Source: JACVRW01 sp963808545
Lineage (GTDB): Bacteria; Actinomycetota; Thermoleophilia; Solirubrobacterales; Thermoleophilaceae
Direction of reading: 5' to 3'
Assembly (NCBI GenBank): GCA_963808545.1
Contig: CAWEGB010000008.1
Span: forward strand, 1-64,000
Length of the DNA: 64,000 nucleotides
The notes below the pieces were generated by a model. It ran no database searches, was not told where the DNA came from, and was given only the letters and a program-made list of their open reading frames with translations. This document shows positions 59,342 through 64,000 of this stretch, piece after piece. The position numbers and the translations under genes are program-made. Numbering within the stretch: the first letter of the stretch is position 1; each line of letters opens with the position of its first letter.

Positions 59342-60496
59342 CTACCGGCATCTCACATTCACACACTGGCACGGATCTCCGTTCCCGCTGGCCCGGTTTC
59401 CGCCGCCGTCGCTGACGCCTTTCGACGGCCTCGATGCCGAGGTCGTCATTGCCTACGGCCCGGTTCCTGACGAGTTTCGTCGAGCTGCTCTCGACGTCGA
59501 ACCCGTCGTCTCCCGACCGCCTTGCGAGATTGCCTTTGAGGAGGCTGTGGTGGTCCTTGCTTCTGACCTTGAACCCATCCTCGCCGCTCCTCCTGACCAC
59601 ATTTCGGCGAACGACGTTGTCGACGCCGCCGATCGGAGGCTCGTTGAGTCCGAGGTAGATGCCGCTCTGTCGAGCGTCGAGAATGACGTTGAGCGCAACC
59701 AGATTGCCGCGTGCGTTCTCGATCGCGATACCGTCTCCGTCTCGCGAGAGGCGGTTGCGGGCGATCACGTTTCGGTTGCCCCTGCCGAGGAGGACGCCGG
59801 CTGCGTTTCGAACGAAGCGGTTGCCTCGTACCTGGTTGCGGTCCGCCCGGTCCGCCCTCCTTTCGCCCCCGAGAAAAATCCCGGGCGAGGAGTGCGAGAT
59901 CAGGTTCCCCTTGATCAAATTGTCGGTGGAAGCTTGGACGTGGATGCCGGGCCCGGGGTTGCGCCGGAATTCGTTGTCGACGATCTGAACGTCATGCGAC
60001 TCGAACAACCCCATCCCGTCGCCGTCGGGAGCGATGTTGCGGCTTCCCGAGCTGTCGCGGACCAGGATTTGCGCCGACCTGAAGACCACGAAGCTGAAGA
60101 AGGTGTTTTGAGACGAGGAGATGTTCAGCACGCGGTTCTCGCGTGCCCTGCCGACGAGTACGCCGCTTGCGAAATGCCCCACCGAGCCGTTTCGCACCGT
60201 GACGCCATCGTGCCCGTCGTTGAGCAACACCGACGTCGCAAATCTGCGCGGCGCGGGCATCGCCTGACCAGCTTGCCGTCGCCGGAGATCGTGTGTCCGT
60301 TCAGGTCGAGCGTGATGCCGTCCGCGCCGATCACGATGCCGTTGTTCGGGCAGTTCGAGAGGTCGCGGTCGAGCGTCGTGTCGACCGAGATCGTGTCGCC
60401 GCAGCTAAGCGGAGCAGTCTGCGCCAAGACACCGCCACCTGCGGCGGACGCCAGCGGAAACGCGAGGAGACAGATGGCCAGCGCCATTCTTCGCAT
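59342..60496 (-). CDS. Secreted right-handed beta-helix (NosD-like) protein, frameshifted twice
   Basis: A signal peptide (MRRMALAICLLAFPLASAAGG) and the start GDTISVDTTLDRDLSNCPNN, TLDLNGHTISGDG are followed, after one indel near 60258, by about 280 residues of parallel beta-helix rungs (NVVRRNVVRRSGEDGFKV, LLKGNLARRSGDDGFDVESS, NLIKGNLISHSSPGIFLGG). The end GVSDGGGNRASGNGDPCQCV is again out of phase (near 59427), giving TAG at 59342. Such proteins bind or modify extracellular polysaccharide. Total about 380 residues. Confidence 0.75.
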
Positions 60497-61207
60497 CTCG
60501 GGATCCTTTCCAGGGCCAGTTGAGGATGTCTCGCCGACAGCGGAGAGCCCCGATCACGGGCCACCCTAACTGGGGACAACGAATCTCGCCATACCCAGCC
60601 CTACCGCAGTTGCGGGATTTGCCGCGCTGACACGCCCGCCGCGCCGAGCACCCATCGCTTCACCTGATTGCGACGCTCTTGAGTGTCAGCCAGGGTGACA
60701 CTCCCAGCGGAGCACCAGCGGGAGCGCGACGCGGCTCGACCCCGTGGACGCAGTGCAAGGCACCGCGTCGGCGACCGTCAAGTCCGGAGAGGACGGAGCT
60801 TCCAACATCGCTTGCGCAGTGCGCGAGGAGGAGTAGCCCGGGCGGCGAGCGAGCCCCCCGGTGACGGCGCTACCGCTTTGAGGCATTGGGCACTCGCGCA
60901 AGGGCCAAGCTCGACTACCGCCTTCGCGTGGAAGGAGCGGCGCGGTGCGGACCGCGGGTCGCGCTGCTGCTTTCGCCTGGTAGCCCTAGCGGTCGCAAGC
61001 CCGCACCCACTGCCGCTTCCCATGCAAAGCAGGAGCAGGGGGTCGAAAGTACGGATGACCACGGTTTTCAGCCATGGGGTGAGCTCCACCTCGCGCGTGG
61101 TCGGCGCCTTTGTCAGCAGGATCTCGAGACTCCCTGCCGGTAGCCGGCCGCAGGCATGACGCGGGGGCGTCAGCGGCGCAAGCGTCGCCGACGCCCACCC
61201 GCCAAGG
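60497..61207. other. Gene-free stretch with palindromic repeats
   Basis: No gene or RNA is recognised. It contains the GCTTCCCATGCAAAGC repeat (61015-61030) and the first copy of AAAGTACGGATGACCAC (61046-61062), whose second copy lies at 62142-62158 on the other side of the protease gene. Confidence 0.4.
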
Positions 61208-62014
61208 TCAGTCGTCGATGAACGACTGGATGAACGACAGTGCGTCTGGAGTATCGACCCGGGCTGTCCAGTCCGTCGAACGGCAGTACGTATCGCCGTG
61301 AGAGGTCACCGAAACGACGGTGTCAGTCTCTCCGGCTCCAGCGCCTAGGAAGTGCGGGCCACCGGAGTCGCCGTTGCAGGTGCCGCCGTTGCCTGTGGCG
61401 GGGTTCATGGATAGCTTGAGCCAGCCGTCACTCAGTTGGGAGGCTGTCTGCACCGCGTAGCGACGCACGCCGTCGTCAGAGAGTGAATTTGGGCCCTTCG
61501 TCTTGTCGCTGCGCGCCAAGCCGTAGCCGACGGTCGTGAAAGCCGCCGCCTTCAGGTCGGTCGTGTCGAGCAGACCTTCCGCCGGGAGGTCCGACTGACC
61601 CACGCCGGGATCGTCCTCGAGCACGATGACGGCTACGTCCACGCGCTTCGATGAATTGCCGTACTTGCCGTCGTACGACGGATGGGCGTGCCCTACGCCC
61701 ATGACGAGGTCATTCTCGTCGAAGTTCGGGATGGGGTCGTCGAGCCCGAGGTCGGATAGGAACGTGACGCCGAACTCGTACCCGGGACCGAAGAACAGGT
61801 CTGCGAAGTACGTGCAGTGGGCAGCGGTGAGAAAGACCCGTTCGCTCACCATCGTTCCGCTGCACCACGGCATCAGACTGCCGTCGTCGAGCTTGATGAC
61901 GACTCTGCCGACGTTCGGGTGCCTGTTCCCGTCGGGCTGTCCGAAGGTGATCGCCTGCGCAGGAGTCGTAGCAACGAGCGCTACGACCGCACTGACGACG
62001 AGCAGCCGCCGCAT
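61208..62014 (-). CDS. Secreted trypsin-like serine protease (family S1)
   Basis: 268 residues. Signal peptide MRRLLVVSAVVALVATTPAQA, then CSGTMVSERVFLTAAHC (His of the triad, about 66), RVDVAVIVLEDD (Asp, about 126) and GTCNGDSGGPHFLG (Ser, about 217) with the cysteines of the usual disulfides. No propeptide or regulatory domain is apparent. The S1 pocket residue was not resolved, so specificity is open. Flanked by a 17-bp direct repeat. Confidence 0.88.
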   Translation of the reverse strand: MRRLLVVSAVVALVATTPAQAITFGQPDGNRHPNVGRVVIKLDDGSLMPWCSGTMVSERVFLTAAHCTYFADLFFGPGYEFGVTFLSDLGLDDPIPNFDENDLVMGVGHAHPSYDGKYGNSSKRVDVAVIVLEDDPGVGQSDLPAEGLLDTTDLKAAAFTTVGYGLARSDKTKGPNSLSDDGVRRYAVQTASQLSDGWLKLSMNPATGNGGTCNGDSGGPHFLGAGAGETDTVVSVTSHGDTYCRSTDWTARVDTPDALSFIQSFIDD

Positions 62015-62471
62015 TGTGTTTCCCCTCTCGCTTGTAAAGGAAGGGCGAGGCTGCTTCCATCCTCGGCGGTTCGAGGGTTCGAGTCAAGCGAGTGCGTCCG
62101 GATGCGGTCCCCGGCTCCTCACGGGCCTTCAATCCTTGTACAAAGTACGGATGACCACCGCGAGGAGCCACGCCCCGCGGCTACTGCTTTTCGTCCAAGG
62201 GAGTAGCGAGGTGCCGTCCGAGCGGCCCACACCACAGTGCTGCTTTCGTCGAAAGGGCGTAGGGTGGGGCTGACACAGACGGTCCGTTCAGCCTCGCGGG
62301 CTCTTCTGGACTGTCACCGGGTTCGCGGCTCGTCGCCGCGCTCGGCCTCCTAGATGAGAAAGGGGGCTTGTCATGGCCCTCGGTTCCTCTCGACGCGGTT
62401 CTATCCCAGCCCACCAGGCCGGAGCGCTAGGAGCGGGGGTCCGGAGGCCACGCGCGCAACCGGGTGGCGCG
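62015..62471. other. Intergenic region between protease and haloperoxidase-like gene
   Basis: Carries both divergent promoters and no clear gene. It includes AAAGTACGGATGACCAC (62142), the palindrome-like CTACTGCTTTTCGTCCAAGG (62185) and GCTTTCGTCGAAAGG (62241), members of the small hairpin family. Confidence 0.4.
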
Positions 62472-63833
62472 ATGACGCGCCCACTAACTCGCGCGTTGCT
62501 CGTCGGGTTCATCGCGGCGGCCGTGCTTGCCGCACTCGCGGCTTCGGCGAACGCTCATCCCACTGTCCGATCCGATGCGGTCACCGTCTGGAACGAGAAC
62601 GCCGGCAAGGCCGCCATCGCTGCCTGCATCTCTCCCAACGAGGACCCCCTCCACGAGTCGCGTCTGTATGCCATGACGCACGTGGCCATCCACGACGCCC
62701 TCAACGCGATTGACCGGCGCTCACGTCCGTACGCATGGGACGGCAGAGCGAAGCGGAGAGCGTCTCCGGACGCCGCTGTCGCCGCGGCCGCGAGGGACGT
62801 GCTGGTCGCGCTCCTCAACGAGATCACCGACCCCTTCCCGCCTGCATGCAGCGACGCGGGCGTCGCGAGCGTCGAAGCGGACTACACGGCGGCGCTCGGC
62901 GCCATTCCGGATGGTCGAGCCAAGACGCGCGGCGTCCAGGTCGGACAGGCGGCTGCCTCGGCCATTCTCAGCCTGAGAGCCACGGACGGTGCGGATACCC
63001 CCTTGATAGTCACGGACTACCCACAAGGCACCGCTCCCGGCGTGTGGCGCTTCACGCCTGGGTTCGATTTCGCGTTCGCACCGGGATGGGCGGACGTCAC
63101 GCCGTTCGTGCTAGAGGACAGTTCGCAGTTCCGTCCGGGTCCGCCTTACGCGGTGACCCGGAGGAAGTACACCGCGGACTTCGATGAGGTGAAGCGGCTC
63201 GGTGGCGACGACATCACCACTCCCAGCGCGCGCACCGCCGAGCAGACCCAGATCGCCCTGTTCTGGCTCGAGAGCTCCCCATTGCAGTGGAACCGGATCG
63301 CCCGAGGCGTCTCGGCCGACACCGGCCTCGACCCGTGGGAGGACGCGCGGCTGTTCGGGCTGCTCAACATGGCCCTCGCGGACGGCTACGTCGGCTCCTT
63401 CGAGACCAAGTTCCAGGCGTACAACTATTGGCGACCGGTGACCGCCATTCAGACCGCGGACACCGACGGCAATCCGGACACGAGCGCCGATCCGGACTGG
63501 ACCCCTCTGGCGCCGACTCCTCCCATCCCGGACTACGACTCGGCACACAGCGTCGAAGGGGGTGCGGCAGCGCAGGTTCTGAAGCGGTTCTTCGGTACCG
63601 ATCGCGTCAGCTTCGAGACCTGCAGCCTGACGCTGCCGGCTGGGAGTACGTGTGATGATGTGTCACCGGTGTTTCGTTCGTACACCAGCTTCTCCCAAGC
63701 GAGGGAAGAGAACGGCGTCTCGCGCATCCTCGTTGGGTTCCACTTCCGGAAGGCGGTCGACGAAGGGATCAATCACGGCCGCAAGATCGGCAACCGCGCC
63801 GTCGACCACTTCCTGCGGCCCGCGAACCGATAG
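62472..63833 (+). CDS. Exported vanadium-dependent haloperoxidase/PAP2-like protein
   Basis: 453 residues from ATG 62472, giving the signal peptide LTRALLVGFIAAAVLAALAA-SANA; an earlier ATG at 62373 would bury it. All-helical. KFQAYNYWRPVTAIQ (Lys/Arg of domain 1), PDYDSAHSVEGGAAAQVLKR (domain 2 His; the usual PSGH reads DSAH) and SRILVGFHFRKAVDEGINHG (domain 3 Arg, His, Asp) are the oxyanion-binding residues shared by vanadium haloperoxidases and PAP2 phosphatases. Halide or phosphate ester specificity is open. Confidence 0.85.
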   Translation: MTRPLTRALLVGFIAAAVLAALAASANAHPTVRSDAVTVWNENAGKAAIAACISPNEDPLHESRLYAMTHVAIHDALNAIDRRSRPYAWDGRAKRRASPDAAVAAAARDVLVALLNEITDPFPPACSDAGVASVEADYTAALGAIPDGRAKTRGVQVGQAAASAILSLRATDGADTPLIVTDYPQGTAPGVWRFTPGFDFAFAPGWADVTPFVLEDSSQFRPGPPYAVTRRKYTADFDEVKRLGGDDITTPSARTAEQTQIALFWLESSPLQWNRIARGVSADTGLDPWEDARLFGLLNMALADGYVGSFETKFQAYNYWRPVTAIQTADTDGNPDTSADPDWTPLAPTPPIPDYDSAHSVEGGAAAQVLKRFFGTDRVSFETCSLTLPAGSTCDDVSPVFRSYTSFSQAREENGVSRILVGFHFRKAVDEGINHGRKIGNRAVDHFLRPANR

Positions 63834-63849
63834 CTCACCACGCTGCCCA

Positions 63850-63882
63850 GCGAGGCCCCGCCGAGCGGGGCCTCGCTCGTTC
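63850..63882 (+). terminator. Strong terminator of the haloperoxidase-like gene
   Basis: GCGAGGCCCCGC-CGA-GCGGGGCCTCGC, a 12-bp perfect stem with a three-base loop followed by TCGTTCT, 17 bp beyond the stop. Confidence 0.85.
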
Positions 63883-64000
63883 TACAGGCGCGCGTACGGG
63901 GCACTCGGAGCGATTCGCCGCCGCCCCAACTTGGACGACCCTTAGCGGTCGCTTGGCGTGAGCGCACAAGCGAAACACTGCACCTTCAGTGGAAAAGCAG

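Noticed and set aside
1..64000. CRISPR arrays, transposases and known insertion sequences
   Set aside because: No regularly spaced repeats with unique spacers and no DDE or HUH transposase motifs were seen on either strand.

Overview
The window is GC-rich actinobacterial chromosome. Many start codons are GTG or TTG, ATGA/GTGA gene overlaps are common, and the gene families (DUF3618, DUF4235, holin-X, DUF7144, several ECF sigma factors) fit a soil actinobacterium, most likely of the Thermoleophilia/Solirubrobacterales type. That placement is inferred from gene content only. No rRNA, CRISPR array, transposase or recognisable integrase gene was seen. Single-base frameshifts are unusually frequent in otherwise well conserved genes, so either the assembly carries indel errors or the accessory part is decaying.

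Region 1 (1-16.5 kb) is ordinary chromosome. A plus-strand run encodes PgsA, an SDR reductase, an alkyl-DHAP-synthase-like FAD enzyme, a PPK2 kinase, a class II aldolase, a HAD phosphatase and DhaL/DhaK, mostly with overlapping stop and start codons. This run centres on dihydroxyacetone phosphate and glycerol-phosphate lipid precursors. It is followed by an ECF sigma/small membrane protein/MscS operon, a BrkB-DUF4235-DUF3618-holin-X envelope-stress operon, ATP-binding and alpha/beta hydrolase genes, and a methyltransferase.

Region 2 (16.5-49.7 kb) is a tandem array of islands. An intact tRNA-Gly(GCC) gene (49643-49716, minus strand) is followed on its 3' side by four partial copies of the tRNA 3' half (at 44.1, 42.3, 37.3 and 16.5 kb), three of them clearly carrying their own terminator hairpin. 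These cut the region into four intervals of about 5.5, 1.7, 5.0 and 20.7 kb. Three intervals carry, just inside both ends, an 18-bp site made of two direct half-sites 11 bp apart. The two sites of one interval match each other in inverted orientation, while the half-site sequence differs between intervals. No interval encodes a recombinase I can recognise, so they look like cargo-only elements mobilised in trans. The largest holds a stress/redox programme: ECF sigma factors, universal stress proteins, a NarL-type two-component system, transaldolase, GTP cyclohydrolase, flavoproteins, a GH15 glucosidase and an acyl-CoA dehydrogenase. Six promoters in it share a palindromic box (ATGGGT...CACCGAT type) and a TTGGNGGC-like element at fixed spacing, including the promoter of the two-component system, which suggests an autoregulated local regulon.

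Region 3 (49.7-55.2 kb) starts with small membrane/ChaB/ATP-binding genes and a tRNA-Cys gene. After that comes a decayed element: small zinc proteins, an HEAYH metalloprotease-like ORF and two broken SnoaL-like genes.

Region 4 (55.2-64 kb) has a divergent arsenic cluster (arsR-arsM versus a helical-domain/arsenate reductase fusion), all with frameshifts and lying between a 23-bp direct repeat. It ends with three exported proteins: a NosD-like beta-helix protein, a trypsin-family protease and a vanadium-haloperoxidase/PAP2-like enzyme. Between them lie small palindromic intergenic repeats.
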